Below are positions 20,390 through 29,753 of a stretch of 64,000 nt of DNA, in pieces. Position 1 is the first letter of the stretch. Each line of letters starts with the position of its first letter. A model generated the notes under the pieces. It ran no database searches and was not told where the DNA came from. It worked only from the letters and a program-made list of their open reading frames with translations. This DNA comes from Halomonas sp. BDJS001. GTDB taxonomy: Bacteria > Pseudomonadota > Gammaproteobacteria > Pseudomonadales > Halomonadaceae. The stretch spans positions 1,860,001 through 1,924,000 of the forward strand of contig NZ_CP110535.1 of NCBI RefSeq assembly GCF_026104355.1, written 5' to 3'. Both the position numbers and the translations under genes were made by a program.

Positions 20390-21631
20390 ATGCTTGATCG
20401 TTTGCCTTTCCTGGTGGGGCTGCGCTACGTGCGCGCTAAACGCCGGAACCACTTTATTTCGTTTATTTCACTTACCTCAATGTTGGGGTTAATGCTGGGG
20501 GTCGCGGTACTTATCTTGGTGTTGTCGGTGATGAACGGCTTCGACCATGAGCTGCGCACGCGTATTTTAGGCATGGTGCCCCATGCTAAAATAGAGTCCC
20601 GAGTGGGTATGGTCGAGTGGCAAACGTTAGCCGAGGAGTTGATGCAGCGCGAACGTGTCATCGGCGCTGCGCCCTATGTTGAACAGCAGGGTATGTTCTC
20701 CGTGGGGGGGCGCAATCAGGGGGCCATGGTTAACGGCATTGATCCTGATTGGGAAGACCGTGTCTCGATTATCGGCGAGCACATGCGCCAGGGCGAACTG
20801 AGTGATCTGGTTCCCGGCGAGTGGCACGTAGTGCTGGGCTCCATGTTAGCGCGTAACTTGGGTGTTGGCGTGGGCGACCGCGTGACGCTGCTGGTGCCTG
20901 AAGCATCGATTACCCCCGCCGGGGTATTTCCGCGCTTAAAGCGCTTTACCGTTAGCGGTATTTTTAGCGTCGGGGCTGAATTGGACGCCAATTTGGCCTA
21001 CGCCAATATCGAAGATATGCAAACGCTTGCCCGGCTAGGTGATGCGGTCGGTGGGCTTCGTCTAGAGTTGGATGACCTGTTTGCAGCCAGCAGCGAAACC
21101 CAGGCGATTCTCAATGAGCTTGGGCCGGAGTATCGGGGCAGCGACTGGACGTTCTCTCAAGGCAATCTTTTCCAGGCGATTCAGATGGAAAAGCGCATGA
21201 TCGCACTGTTGTTAACCGTCATCATTGCCGTGGCAGCATTTAATATCGTTTCGACGCTGGTGATGGTGGTGACCGATAAGCGTGCGGATATCGCCATTCT
21301 GCGGACGATCGGTGCTAAGCCGAGCTCGATTATGGGGATTTTTATTGTTCAGGGCATGGCCATCGGCTTTATTGGTATCGCCATTGGGGTAGCCGTGGGT
21401 GTGCTGCTGGCGCTGACCATTGCTGATCTGATTGGCTGGGTGGAAGGCACGCTGGGGATCCAGTTCTTGGATGCGGGTGTCTACTTTATTAGCGATCTGC
21501 CTTCTCGCCTGCAGTGGAATGATGTCAGTCGCATTGTTTTGGCAGCCTTTGGTCTGACGTTCCTGTCGACACTCTATCCCGCTTGGCGGGCGGCAAAAGT
21601 TCAGCCAGCGGATGTGTTGCGCTATGAATAA
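20390..21631 (+). CDS. lolC: LolC/LolE-family lipoprotein-release permease (possibly LolF type)
   Basis: Inner-membrane permease of the ABC system that extracts lipoproteins and hands them to LolA. 413 residues: one N-terminal helix (about 22-45, after RYVRAKRRNHFISFISLTSMLG), a large periplasmic domain, then three C-terminal helices with the FtsX-like ADIAILRTIGAKPSSIM segment. ATG 20390 follows AAGGA; an in-frame TTG six codons upstream is less likely. lolD follows, but no lolE is present, so the transporter may use a single permease as a homodimer. Confidence 0.9.
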   Translation: MLDRLPFLVGLRYVRAKRRNHFISFISLTSMLGLMLGVAVLILVLSVMNGFDHELRTRILGMVPHAKIESRVGMVEWQTLAEELMQRERVIGAAPYVEQQGMFSVGGRNQGAMVNGIDPDWEDRVSIIGEHMRQGELSDLVPGEWHVVLGSMLARNLGVGVGDRVTLLVPEASITPAGVFPRLKRFTVSGIFSVGAELDANLAYANIEDMQTLARLGDAVGGLRLELDDLFAASSETQAILNELGPEYRGSDWTFSQGNLFQAIQMEKRMIALLLTVIIAVAAFNIVSTLVMVVTDKRADIAILRTIGAKPSSIMGIFIVQGMAIGFIGIAIGVAVGVLLALTIADLIGWVEGTLGIQFLDAGVYFISDLPSRLQWNDVSRIVLAAFGLTFLSTLYPAWRAAKVQPADVLRYE

Positions 21632-21671
21632 TGGCTTCAGGAGCAATGATTTCAGGAACCAGGATGACACG

Positions 21672-22415
21672 ATGTCTATGAATTCGACGGCTATAAATTC
21701 TACGCCCATCAATAATGAGCAAGAGGCGGCGGTAATGCTCGATTGTCAGTCGTTGACACGAACCTATAGCGAAGGCCCCCAGGATCTGACGGTACTGGAC
21801 AAGCTCAATTTGCAAGTGCGCGCCGGGGAGCGTGTGGCTATCGTAGGTAGCTCGGGCTCGGGTAAAACAACGTTGCTCAATTTGCTTGGGGGGCTTGATC
21901 GCCCCAGTGAAGGCAGTGTCATTATCGCTGGTGAACCGCTATCAGGATTGAATGAGGCGGCACTTGGCAGCTTTCGCAACCGCTATATCGGGTTTGTGTA
22001 CCAGTTCCATCACTTGTTGGCGGAGTTCACTGCGCTTGAGAACGCTGCGCTGCCGCTGATAATTCGCGGTCAGTCAAAAAAGGCCGCCGAAAAGCGGGCC
22101 ATGCAGATACTTGAGCGGGTAGGTATGCAACCACGGGCGGATCATAAGCCCGGTGAACTGTCCGGCGGGGAGCGCCAGCGGGTAGCGATTGCTCGGGCGC
22201 TGGTCACCGATCCTAGCCTGGTGCTAATGGATGAGCCCACGGGCAATCTGGATCAAACTACCGCATCGACCATTTTGGCGCTCATGGACGAACTGGCCAA
22301 AGAGAGCGCCTGCGCCTTTGTGATTGTGACCCATGACGTTAGTCTGGCGGCCCATCAAGACCGGGTGCTTAAGCTGGATGCAGGCAGGTTGGTAGAGCAG
22401 GCACCAGCGCTCTAA
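21672..22415 (+). CDS. lolD: LolD, lipoprotein-release ABC ATPase
   Basis: Cytoplasmic ATPase of the Lol exporter. Walker A GSSGSGKTTLL, the YQFHHLLAEF Q-loop segment typical of LolD, signature LSGGERQRVAIARAL, Walker B LVLMDEPTGNLD and the switch His in VTHDV are present. The start is uncertain: ATG 21672 follows CAGGA and gives about 247 residues. ATG 21735 (MLDCQSLTRTY) matches the usual LolD N-terminus and has GAGG nearby. It starts 40 bases after lolC and ends 16 bases before the convergent DUF2062 gene. Confidence 0.93.
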   Translation: MSMNSTAINSTPINNEQEAAVMLDCQSLTRTYSEGPQDLTVLDKLNLQVRAGERVAIVGSSGSGKTTLLNLLGGLDRPSEGSVIIAGEPLSGLNEAALGSFRNRYIGFVYQFHHLLAEFTALENAALPLIIRGQSKKAAEKRAMQILERVGMQPRADHKPGELSGGERQRVAIARALVTDPSLVLMDEPTGNLDQTTASTILALMDELAKESACAFVIVTHDVSLAAHQDRVLKLDAGRLVEQAPAL

Positions 22416-22431
22416 GCGTCGAGCTCACTCA

Positions 22432-22983
22432 TTACTCATCAAATTCCGCTTCAATTTGTGCGCGCCGCTGCCGACGTTTATGGCGGCGGCGTTTCCAGTT
22501 ATGGGAGACGTGCCAGCGCCAGATCAAGCGAATGCCAATATTGACCACGATGGCTAAGACTACCGCGGTTACCAACGAGCCGACGACCAGTGCCGGCATA
22601 ATGTCGTGCATCTGCTCGGCGATCCAGCGCGTCGAAATGCGTGACGGTGCTTCCCGCACGGGCGCGCCCAGAATAAAAGTACCTATCCGGTAGTTACCGT
22701 AAAAAAATAGCGGCATCGTTAATGGATTAGTAATCCATACCAGGCCCACCGAGAGAGCTAAGTTGCAACGTGTAATACGAGCGCCCAGGGCTGCGACCAC
22801 CATCTGAAAAGGGATGGGTAGCATCGCGCAAAACACGCCCACGCTAAAGGCATTGGCAACGCTTCGGCGAGTTAAAAGCCACAAACCCGGATCTGCAATC
22901 AGCGGTGCCATAAAGCGAAGCGAGCGCTGCTTCCTGATGGTGTCGGGTTTGGGCATGTAGCGCTGCAGGAACCTGCGCGGCAT
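22432..22983 (-). CDS. DUF2062 membrane protein
   Basis: 183-residue inner-membrane protein of a family with unknown function. Hydrophobic segments are at about residues 44-65, 72-95 and 128-155, with the DUF2062-typical ANAFSVGVFCAMLPIPFQM and WITNPLTMPLFFYGNYRIG. The C-terminal tail is strongly basic (RRRHKRRQRRAQ) and likely faces the cytoplasm. It is divergent from comEC, as in pseudomonads. No function should be assigned from sequence. Confidence 0.8.
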   Translation of the reverse strand: MPRRFLQRYMPKPDTIRKQRSLRFMAPLIADPGLWLLTRRSVANAFSVGVFCAMLPIPFQMVVAALGARITRCNLALSVGLVWITNPLTMPLFFYGNYRIGTFILGAPVREAPSRISTRWIAEQMHDIMPALVVGSLVTAVVLAIVVNIGIRLIWRWHVSHNWKRRRHKRRQRRAQIEAEFDE

Positions 22984-23080
22984 GACGGATACTCTTACCT
23001 ATCGATGTGGCCCATTATCCATATCGAGCTGCCTTTCGGCTATGCTAGGCCATCAATGAAGTGTCGCCAGGGAGAGTTCT

Positions 23081-25359
23081 ATGCGGTTAGGGGTTGCCAT
23101 GCCAGCGGCGCTTTCGGCACTCGCCGGGGGCACTGTTGCCTGGTACAGCCACACCGCTGGGGTGACTCCCAACGCCTTTGGGTGGGTGTTGGTCGCTGCT
23201 TTGCTAGGCGTGGGGTGGCGCCCGCGCATAGGTATCTGGCTGCTAGTCGGCGCCTGGCTCTTCATAGGGGTACAAAAAGAGTGGGGGAGTCGTTTGCCTG
23301 CGGGGCTAAGCGGAGAAGATATTGCCGTAGAGGTTACCGTGTTGACTGCTCAGCCAGTGGGCAGTGCAACGCGCCTGTTGTTAAGCGTCGATAAGTGTCA
23401 AAGCGCTTTAACGACCGCGGGGCAACGGCCCAGCTGTTCGGCGCTCGGCAAGGTGCGCATAACCGCTTATAGCGATGCGCTATTTGAGCCCGGTGAACAG
23501 TGGCAAATGACGCTTCGTTTGCGACCCTCCAGCGGCTTTGCCAATCCTGATACCTTCAATTATGAGCAGTGGCTGTGGCGCGAAGGAATCCACGCTACCG
23601 GCTACCTGCGCCAGGAACCAGCGCCCGTTAGGCTCTCTCCCGCAGACCCCACGCTGCGCCAGCTGGCGCTGGATTTTTTAGCCCGCCAACCCCTTGGCGA
23701 GCAAACCAAGCGCTGGTTGGCAGCGCTGACACTAGGCGATAGTGAGCAGCTAACCCAAGATGACTGGTCGCTGCTGAATGCCACCGGCACCACGCATCTG
23801 GTAGTGATTTCAGGCTTACATGTCGGGCTGGTGGCGTCATTTGTGCTAATGCTGGCCAAGTTAGGCGCGCGTTTTACCACGCCCACCCACTGGCGTATGC
23901 GTACCTGGCCGTGGTGGTTGGCAGCGTTAGCCTGTGTGGGTTACGCCTCCCTTGCAGGGATGGCGCCGCCGGCCATGCGGGCAATGGTGATGACTCTGGT
24001 CGGGCTGTGGGTGCTGAGTGGTCGGCATGCGCCGGGGCCTTGGCAAGGCTGGTGGCTGGCACTTGCGCTGGTACTGCTATTCGATCCGTTGGCGCTGTGG
24101 CGTCCTGGAATGTGGCTATCGTTTATCGCCGTAGCGTGGTTGATTATTATTTGGCAAGGGCGGAGCCGCCCCCAGGGTATCAAGGGCTGGTGCTGGGCGC
24201 TGGTGAGATCGCAACTGCTGCTAGCCCCGTTAATGGCCGCTGCGGTACTGGTAGCCTTTGGGCGGGTGGCGCCCGCCGCACCATTGGTCAATCTAGTCGC
24301 CGTGCCTTGGGTGAGTTCGGTGATGGTACCCACAGCGCTACTGGGGTGGCTGCTGTCACCCATCCCCTTGGCGGGGGAGTTGGTATGGTGGCTGTTTGAG
24401 CAGGCGCTGAGCGTGTTCAACCTGTTGCTGACGCTGGCTGTGCAGCACTGGCCCTTATGGGAGCCTGAGCGGCCATTAGCCTACCCCCTCGCCTTGGCGT
24501 TGCTGCTACTGTCATTATGCTGGGGGCTACCTGCCGTGCTGCCCGGTTTACGGCTGGCGGCTACTGCGCTGGTGTTGACGCTGCCGTGGTGGCCGCTTTC
24601 GTCATCGGTGTTTCCCAATGCGCTCAGTATCACTGTGTATGACGTGGGGCAGGGCCAATTGATCGAGCTGCGTAGCGAACACTATCGCCTTCTTTATGAC
24701 ACCGGGCCGCGCTTCCGCAGTGGCTTTATGCCCCTGGAGATGCTTTGGTCGCCAGGGCAGCAGTTTGACCAAGTCATTGTTAGCCACGCTGATAACGATC
24801 ACGCCGGCGGTATCGGCGCATTGCTAGCCGATCATCAGGTCAAACAGTGGCTGGCGCCTGCGGGGGAAGCTCTGCCTGTTCCAAGCAGTGACTGCCAACG
24901 TGGCCAACATTGGGAGCGTGACGGAGTCAGCTACCGTATTCTCTGGCCCCCGCGGGGAATAACGACTTGTCTGCTAACGATCGCTCCTGCGTTCTTGAGG
25001 TGAGCGTTGGTGAGCAGCGGCTGCTGATTACGGGGGATGTGGGCACCGAGGTGGAACGGCGATTCCTGCGCGAGGTAGACCTGCCCGTCAGTGTCTTGGT
25101 GGCAGGGCACCATGGCAGTGGTACCAGCTCGGGCGTCCAGTTTGTGCGCCATACCTCACCTGAGCATGTGGTGTTCAGCGCGGGACGCGGCAACCCTTTT
25201 CACCATCCGGTCCACTCGGTGGTGCGCCGCTTTCGTCAGCAGGGAAGCTGTCTATGGAGCACGGCCCATGACGGAGCGCTGCGTTTTCGGCTAAACGCGG
25301 CCCAACCTATTCATATTGAAACGATGCGACCAGTGCCAGGACGACGCAACCAGTGTTGA
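23081..25359 (+). pseudogene. comEC: comEC/rec2, DNA-uptake channel protein, frameshifted
   Basis: ComEC forms the inner-membrane channel for transforming DNA. The first frame (23081-25003) holds the N-terminal OB-like region, the competence-domain membrane helices with VVISGLHVGLVAS, and the metallo-beta-lactamase-like domain with VSHADNDHAGGIGALL. It then leaves the family frame after YRILWPPRG. The rest (SANDRSCVLEV, LLITGDVG, LVAGHHGSGTSS, FHHPVHSVVRRF) is in another frame and ends at 25359. One extra G in the run at 24954-24957 would restore a protein of about 759 residues. ATG follows GGGAGAG. It may be a real deletion or a sequence error. Confidence 0.9.
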
Positions 25360-25432
25360 AGCGCGTCGCCATCAGGTAGAATTCCCCGCATTGCATACTT
25401 ATAGGCCCTTGGGTCTTCGGCCAGGAGCGCGT

Positions 25433-27169
25433 GTGACTGATTCAGGTTGGGTTATCTATAAACGGTTGTTGGGCTATGTAAAGCCGCATTGGCGTGCTTT
25501 TGCGCTGGCAGTGGTGGGGTTTGTGGTTTACGCCGCGTCGAGTACCGCGCTGGCAGAAATGATGAAGCGCCTCATTGATGGCATTCAGAACCCGGATGCC
25601 GCTTTTCGGTTCTTTCTACCGCTGTTTGTGATTATTATGTTTTCCGCCCGGGGGGTAGGTACTTTTTTAAGTACCTACTTCATGGCCTATGTTGGCCGTT
25701 ATGTGATCCATACACTGCGCTGTGATGTGTTTGCTCATCTACTCCATCTGCCCGGCTGGTTTTTTGACCACCACTCCAGCGGTCAACTGGTATCGCGGGT
25801 CACCTACCACGTTGAGCAAGTGGCAGGGGCGGCCACCAAGGCGGTGACGATTATTCTCCGTGAAGGCCTGTTCGTGGTTGGTCTGGTGCTCTATCTGCTA
25901 TGGACTAACTGGATGCTAACGCTGCTGTTTTTGGGCGTGACGCCGATCATTGCCGTGGTGGTTAGCTACGTCAGTAAGCGCTTTAGGCGCATCTCGAAAC
26001 GCATTCAGCACTCCATGGGCGATGTTACCCATATTGCCTCGGAAGCGCTGTCAGGCTACCGGGTAGTACGCACCCACGGCGCGGAGGCGTATGAGAAGCA
26101 GCGCTTTGAGCGGGTCAGTGAAGAGAATCGTCGCCAAAGCATGAAAGAGGCCATGACCCGTGCAGTCAGCTCTCCGGTTATTTTGATGCTGGTGGCTATC
26201 TCCATGGCCATACTGGTGTGGCTGGCCATGGCGCCCTCGTTGATGGCCAACATGACCCCGGGAGAGTTCGTTGCCTTCATTACCGCCGCGGCGCTAATGA
26301 TTAAGCCAGTGCGGCAATTAACCGAGATTAACGGTGAAATTCAGAAAGGCTTGGCGGCGGCATCAGAACTTTTCGGCTTGCTGGATATGACTCCCGAACA
26401 GGATAGTGGTAAGCAAATTGCCAGCCGTTTAAGGGGCGATGTGGTGATTGATCATGTCAGCTTCCGTTACGCTGATGACCAGCCCGAAGTCCTGCACGAT
26501 ATCAATCTGCGCGTCGCACCGGGCGAGCTGGTAGCGATAGTCGGGCGCTCGGGAAGTGGCAAGTCCACCCTGGTTAGCCTGCTGCCGCGTTTCTATCGGC
26601 CCAGCCAAGGCAGTATCCGTATTGATGGCATTAATCTCGATGAGTACGCTCTGGGCCCGCTGCGTCAACAGATTGCGCTGGTATCCCAGCAGGTGACGCT
26701 ATTCAACGCTTCCATTGCCGATAATATTGCCTACGGCGTGGCCAACCCTGATCTCCAGGCTATTCAAGCGGCCGCTGAAGCCGCCTATGCCCATGAGTTC
26801 ATCGATAAGCTTCCCAATGGTTATGCCACTACTGTGGGTGAAAATGGCGTGATGCTCTCCGGGGGGCAGCGTCAGCGGCTGGCGATTGCCCGGGCGATTT
26901 TCAAGGATGCGCCGCTGCTGGTGCTGGATGAGGCGACTTCAGCGTTGGATACGGAATCCGAGCGCTATATTCAAAAAGCCCTGGAGCGGGTCTGTGAAGG
27001 GCGTACCACCCTAGTCATCGCTCACCGTCTCTCTACCATTGAGCGGGCCGACCGAATCGTGGTGATGGATCAAGGGCGCATTGTTGAAGAGGGGACGCAT
27101 CAGGCGCTGCTAGAGGCTGATGGTGCCTACGCGGCGCTGCATCAGCTACAGTTTCAAGAAGTGCTATGA
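25433..27169 (+). CDS. msbA: MsbA, lipid A export ABC transporter
   Basis: Half-transporter flipping core-lipid A across the inner membrane. Six membrane helices in residues about 15-310, then the ATPase domain with Walker A GRSGSGKSTLV, signature LSGGQRQRLAIARAI, Walker B LLVLDEATSALD and the His switch VIAHRLST. GTG 25433 follows AGGAG (25423-25427) and gives about 578 residues, the usual length. The frame is open further upstream, but that part overlaps comEC. The stop overlaps lpxK (ATGA). Confidence 0.95.
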   Translation: MTDSGWVIYKRLLGYVKPHWRAFALAVVGFVVYAASSTALAEMMKRLIDGIQNPDAAFRFFLPLFVIIMFSARGVGTFLSTYFMAYVGRYVIHTLRCDVFAHLLHLPGWFFDHHSSGQLVSRVTYHVEQVAGAATKAVTIILREGLFVVGLVLYLLWTNWMLTLLFLGVTPIIAVVVSYVSKRFRRISKRIQHSMGDVTHIASEALSGYRVVRTHGAEAYEKQRFERVSEENRRQSMKEAMTRAVSSPVILMLVAISMAILVWLAMAPSLMANMTPGEFVAFITAAALMIKPVRQLTEINGEIQKGLAAASELFGLLDMTPEQDSGKQIASRLRGDVVIDHVSFRYADDQPEVLHDINLRVAPGELVAIVGRSGSGKSTLVSLLPRFYRPSQGSIRIDGINLDEYALGPLRQQIALVSQQVTLFNASIADNIAYGVANPDLQAIQAAAEAAYAHEFIDKLPNGYATTVGENGVMLSGGQRQRLAIARAIFKDAPLLVLDEATSALDTESERYIQKALERVCEGRTTLVIAHRLSTIERADRIVVMDQGRIVEEGTHQALLEADGAYAALHQLQFQEVL

Positions 27170-28182
27170 GAACGCTGACAGAGCGCTGGCTACAAGGCGC
27201 GTACCAGGGCAGTCGCTGGCTAGCGCCGCTGAGGCCGTTAGGAGCGCTGTATCAGTGTGCCATGGCACGGCGAGAGCAAGGCTACCGGAGGGGCAGCAAA
27301 GTCACCTGGAAGGCGCCGGTGCCGGTGATTGTCGTGGGCAATATCACCTTAGGGGGAACGGGTAAATCGCCGCTGGTGGCGTGGCTGGCTAGCTGGCTGG
27401 TGGCTAAAGGCTGGTCACCAGGCATTGTAAGCCGCGGCTATGGGGGGAAGGCGTCGCGTTACCCGCTGCTGGTTACCGCCGCCACTAATGTGGCTGAAAG
27501 CGGTGATGAGCCGTTGATGCTGGCACAGCAGACGGGGCTGCCGGTGGTAGCGGATCCCCAGCGCGTGCGTGGAGCTCAGGCACTGGTAGAGAAGGGCTGC
27601 GATATTATCCTTAGCGACGATGGTTTGCAGCATCTGGCCCTGGCACGGGATATTGAGCTGGTGGTTGTCGATGGTGCCCGTGGGTTAGGTAACGGGCGCT
27701 GCCTGCCCGCCGGGCCGCTGCGCGAGTCAGCCACTCGGCTGCAGCGGGTTGATGCGGTGATCACGAATGGTGACTTTCAGCCGCCGCTGCCGGTTGACTC
27801 GACGCTTATATCGTCAGCGATCACTATGCAGTTAGCACCGCTGGGCTGGCGCCGCCTGGCAGACGGTGAGCGCTTTCCTCTCTCGCCACTGCCGTTTACG
27901 CTGCCGGTATACGCAGTGGCAGGTATCGGGCATCCCCAACGCTTTTTTCAGACACTTTCCGCCTTGGGGGTCGAGGGTGAGTGGCATCCGTTAGCCGATC
28001 ACCAGCAGTTTAGTGCAGACGCGCTAAGCTTTGCAGAGTCGCGCCCAGTGATTATGACCGCCAAAGATGCTGTTAAGTGTTACACCCTGGCGCCGCCCAA
28101 CAGCTGGGTACTAGATGTGGAAGCCGCTCTTCCACCCGAATTTGAGCACTGGCTGGCAGCGCGGCTGTCGGCACTATCCTGA
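27166..28182 (+). CDS. lpxK: LpxK, tetraacyldisaccharide 4'-kinase
   Basis: Membrane-associated P-loop kinase that phosphorylates the lipid A disaccharide at 4'. The N-terminal helix region WLAPLRPLGALYQ, Walker A GNITLGGTGKSPLVAWLA, SRGYGGK and LSDDGLQHLALARDIELV are diagnostic. 338 residues. ATG 27166 overlaps the msbA stop, so flippase and kinase are translationally coupled; Kdo synthesis (kdsB) follows in the same run. Confidence 0.96.
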   Translation: MRTLTERWLQGAYQGSRWLAPLRPLGALYQCAMARREQGYRRGSKVTWKAPVPVIVVGNITLGGTGKSPLVAWLASWLVAKGWSPGIVSRGYGGKASRYPLLVTAATNVAESGDEPLMLAQQTGLPVVADPQRVRGAQALVEKGCDIILSDDGLQHLALARDIELVVVDGARGLGNGRCLPAGPLRESATRLQRVDAVITNGDFQPPLPVDSTLISSAITMQLAPLGWRRLADGERFPLSPLPFTLPVYAVAGIGHPQRFFQTLSALGVEGEWHPLADHQQFSADALSFAESRPVIMTAKDAVKCYTLAPPNSWVLDVEAALPPEFEHWLAARLSALS

Positions 28183-28195
28183 AGGAGATACGCGC

Positions 28196-28429
28196 ATGGA
28201 TAAGGAACTGCTGGCGATGCTGGTCTGCCCGTTATGTAACGGTAAGCTGAAGTATGATCGCGAAGCGCAAGAACTGCGCTGCCACTACGATGGTTTGGCC
28301 TACCCAATCCAGGAGGGTATTCCGGTGATGCTGCCTGAAGAGGCCCGTGCCATGGATGCCGATGAAAAGCTGCCGAATTCTCCTGGCCGCACGCCGGGAA
28401 GCTCTCCAGGGCATTCAGGAGGCGCTTAA
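28196..28429 (+). CDS. Trm112-like small zinc-ribbon-type protein (YcaR family)
   Basis: 77-residue homologue of E. coli YcaR, found between lpxK and kdsB in many gammaproteobacteria. The core reads [16 protein letters not shown], then [16 protein letters not shown]. Of possible zinc ligands the CPLC pair and one later Cys (ELRCHYD) are visible. The C-terminus is a Gly/Ser/Pro tail not needed by the family. ATG 28196 follows GAAGGAGA. The stop overlaps the kdsB ATG (TAATG). Its function is unclear. Confidence 0.88.
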   Translation: MDKELLAMLVCPLCNGKLKYDREAQELRCHYDGLAYPIQEGIPVMLPEEARAMDADEKLPNSPGRTPGSSPGHSGGA

Positions 28430-29190
28430 TGGCTTTTCCCGACTTTACGGTAGTGGTGCCCGCACGCTACGGCTCCACCCGGTTACCCGGCAAGCCGCTG
28501 CTTGAGATTGCCGGGGAGCCAATGGTTGCTCACGTATGGCGGCGGGCTTGCCAAAGCCACGCCAGTCGAGTCGTCGTAGCGACGGACGACAGCCGCATTC
28601 GTGATGCCATGCTGCCCTACGGCGCCGAGGTGATTATGACCCGCGACGATCACCCCTCGGGCACCGACCGTTTAGCCGAGGTGGCTTATAAGTTGGCGTT
28701 GGTGGAGGAGGCGCTGCTGGTGAATGTGCAGGGCGACGAGCCGCTGATTCCCCCGGCGCTGATCGACCAGGTGGCGCTGCGCTTGGCCGACGACCCCGAA
28801 GCTTCCATCGCCACGCTCGCGGAGCCTATCAACGACGTCGACACGCTGTTTAATCCCAACGTGGTCAAGGTAGTGCGTACGCTGCAAGGCCGCGCGCTCT
28901 ATTTCTCACGGGCGCCGATCCCCTGGGATCGTGAGCAGTTCACAACACCGCCCACCCTGTTGGCAACCGATGCCTGGCTGCGCCATATCGGTCTGTATGC
29001 CTACCGCGCCGGTTTTCTAGCCGCCTACCGCGATTGGCCCGCCTCAAGCCTTGAGCAGCTTGAACAGCTTGAACAGCTACGTGCGCTGCAGAATGGCCAC
29101 TTGATTCAAGTGGCATTGGCCTGCGAAGTAAACCCTGCCGGTGTCGATACCGCTGAGGATCTAGCGCGGGTACGGGCGTTGTTAACATAG
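28429..29190 (+). CDS. kdsB: KdsB, CMP-Kdo synthetase
   Basis: Activates Kdo with CTP for attachment to lipid A. The N-terminal nucleotide motif [16 protein letters not shown] (about residues 8-23), [21 protein letters not shown] and HIGLYAYR are family hallmarks. A short low-complexity LEQ triplet repeat precedes RALQNG, an expanded form of a region usually reading LE-LE-LEQLR. Length 253. The 3' end forms the first unit of a degenerate 26-base tandem repeat running into the intergenic space. Confidence 0.97.
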   Translation: MAFPDFTVVVPARYGSTRLPGKPLLEIAGEPMVAHVWRRACQSHASRVVVATDDSRIRDAMLPYGAEVIMTRDDHPSGTDRLAEVAYKLALVEEALLVNVQGDEPLIPPALIDQVALRLADDPEASIATLAEPINDVDTLFNPNVVKVVRTLQGRALYFSRAPIPWDREQFTTPPTLLATDAWLRHIGLYAYRAGFLAAYRDWPASSLEQLEQLEQLRALQNGHLIQVALACEVNPAGVDTAEDLARVRALLT

Positions 29191-29241
29191 CGCGGATTCA
29201 GGCGCTGTTGACACAGAGCAGGTTCGGGCGCTGCTGGAGCA
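29164..29241 (+). repeat. Degenerate 26-base tandem triplication at the kdsB 3' end
   Basis: Three consecutive 26-base units (29164-29189, 29190-29215, 29216-29241). Unit 1 holds the last kdsB codons; units 2 and 3 are noncoding. Units 1 and 2 match at about 20 of 26 positions and units 2 and 3 at about 18, with the core GGGCG-TGTT or GGGCGCTGCTG shared. It looks like an old local duplication. Confidence 0.6.
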
Positions 29242-29263
29242 GCTCAGCTTTTAAGGAGCTATC

Positions 29264-29728
29264 GTGAAAGTACTATTTGTATGTTTAGGCAATATTTGCC
29301 GCTCACCCACCGCCGAAGGTGTTTTTCGTCGTGCTCTTGAGCGAGCAGGGTTGGCCGATGTGGTCGAAATAGACTCCTGCGGCGTTGGCAGTTGGCATAT
29401 CGGCAAAGCGCCAGACGCCCGCGCGCAGCAGGCAGCACTACTGCGCGGTATCGATATAAGCGACCTGCGTGCCCGCCAACTAAGCGAGCACGATTTTACC
29501 CAATTCGACTATGTGCTCGGCATGGATCAGGACAATTTACGCGCCATGCGCGAGCTGAAGCCTGCCAATAGCCGGGCGCAAGTTGGGCTGTTTTTAGATT
29601 TTGCTGGTACCCCCGGTGCTGAAGTCCCAGACCCCTATTTTGGCGGTGATGAGGGATTTGAGCAGGCTCTCGATATGATTGAAGCTGCCTCAGAAGGGCT
29701 GATTCGACACCTTAAGCGAGAGCTGTAA
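29264..29728 (+). CDS. Low-molecular-weight protein-tyrosine phosphatase
   Basis: Cytoplasmic phosphatase with the Cx5R P-loop VCLGNICRSPTAEG (about residues 6-19) and the general-acid Asp in VPDPYFGG. 154 residues. It starts at GTG behind TTAAGGAG. In capsule loci such enzymes pair with a tyrosine kinase, but none is near; the position between kdsB and murB is the housekeeping arrangement of pseudomonads. The substrate is unknown. Confidence 0.93.
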   Translation: MKVLFVCLGNICRSPTAEGVFRRALERAGLADVVEIDSCGVGSWHIGKAPDARAQQAALLRGIDISDLRARQLSEHDFTQFDYVLGMDQDNLRAMRELKPANSRAQVGLFLDFAGTPGAEVPDPYFGGDEGFEQALDMIEAASEGLIRHLKREL

Positions 29729-29753
29729 TGGGGCTAAGGGTGTGGCTGCACAG

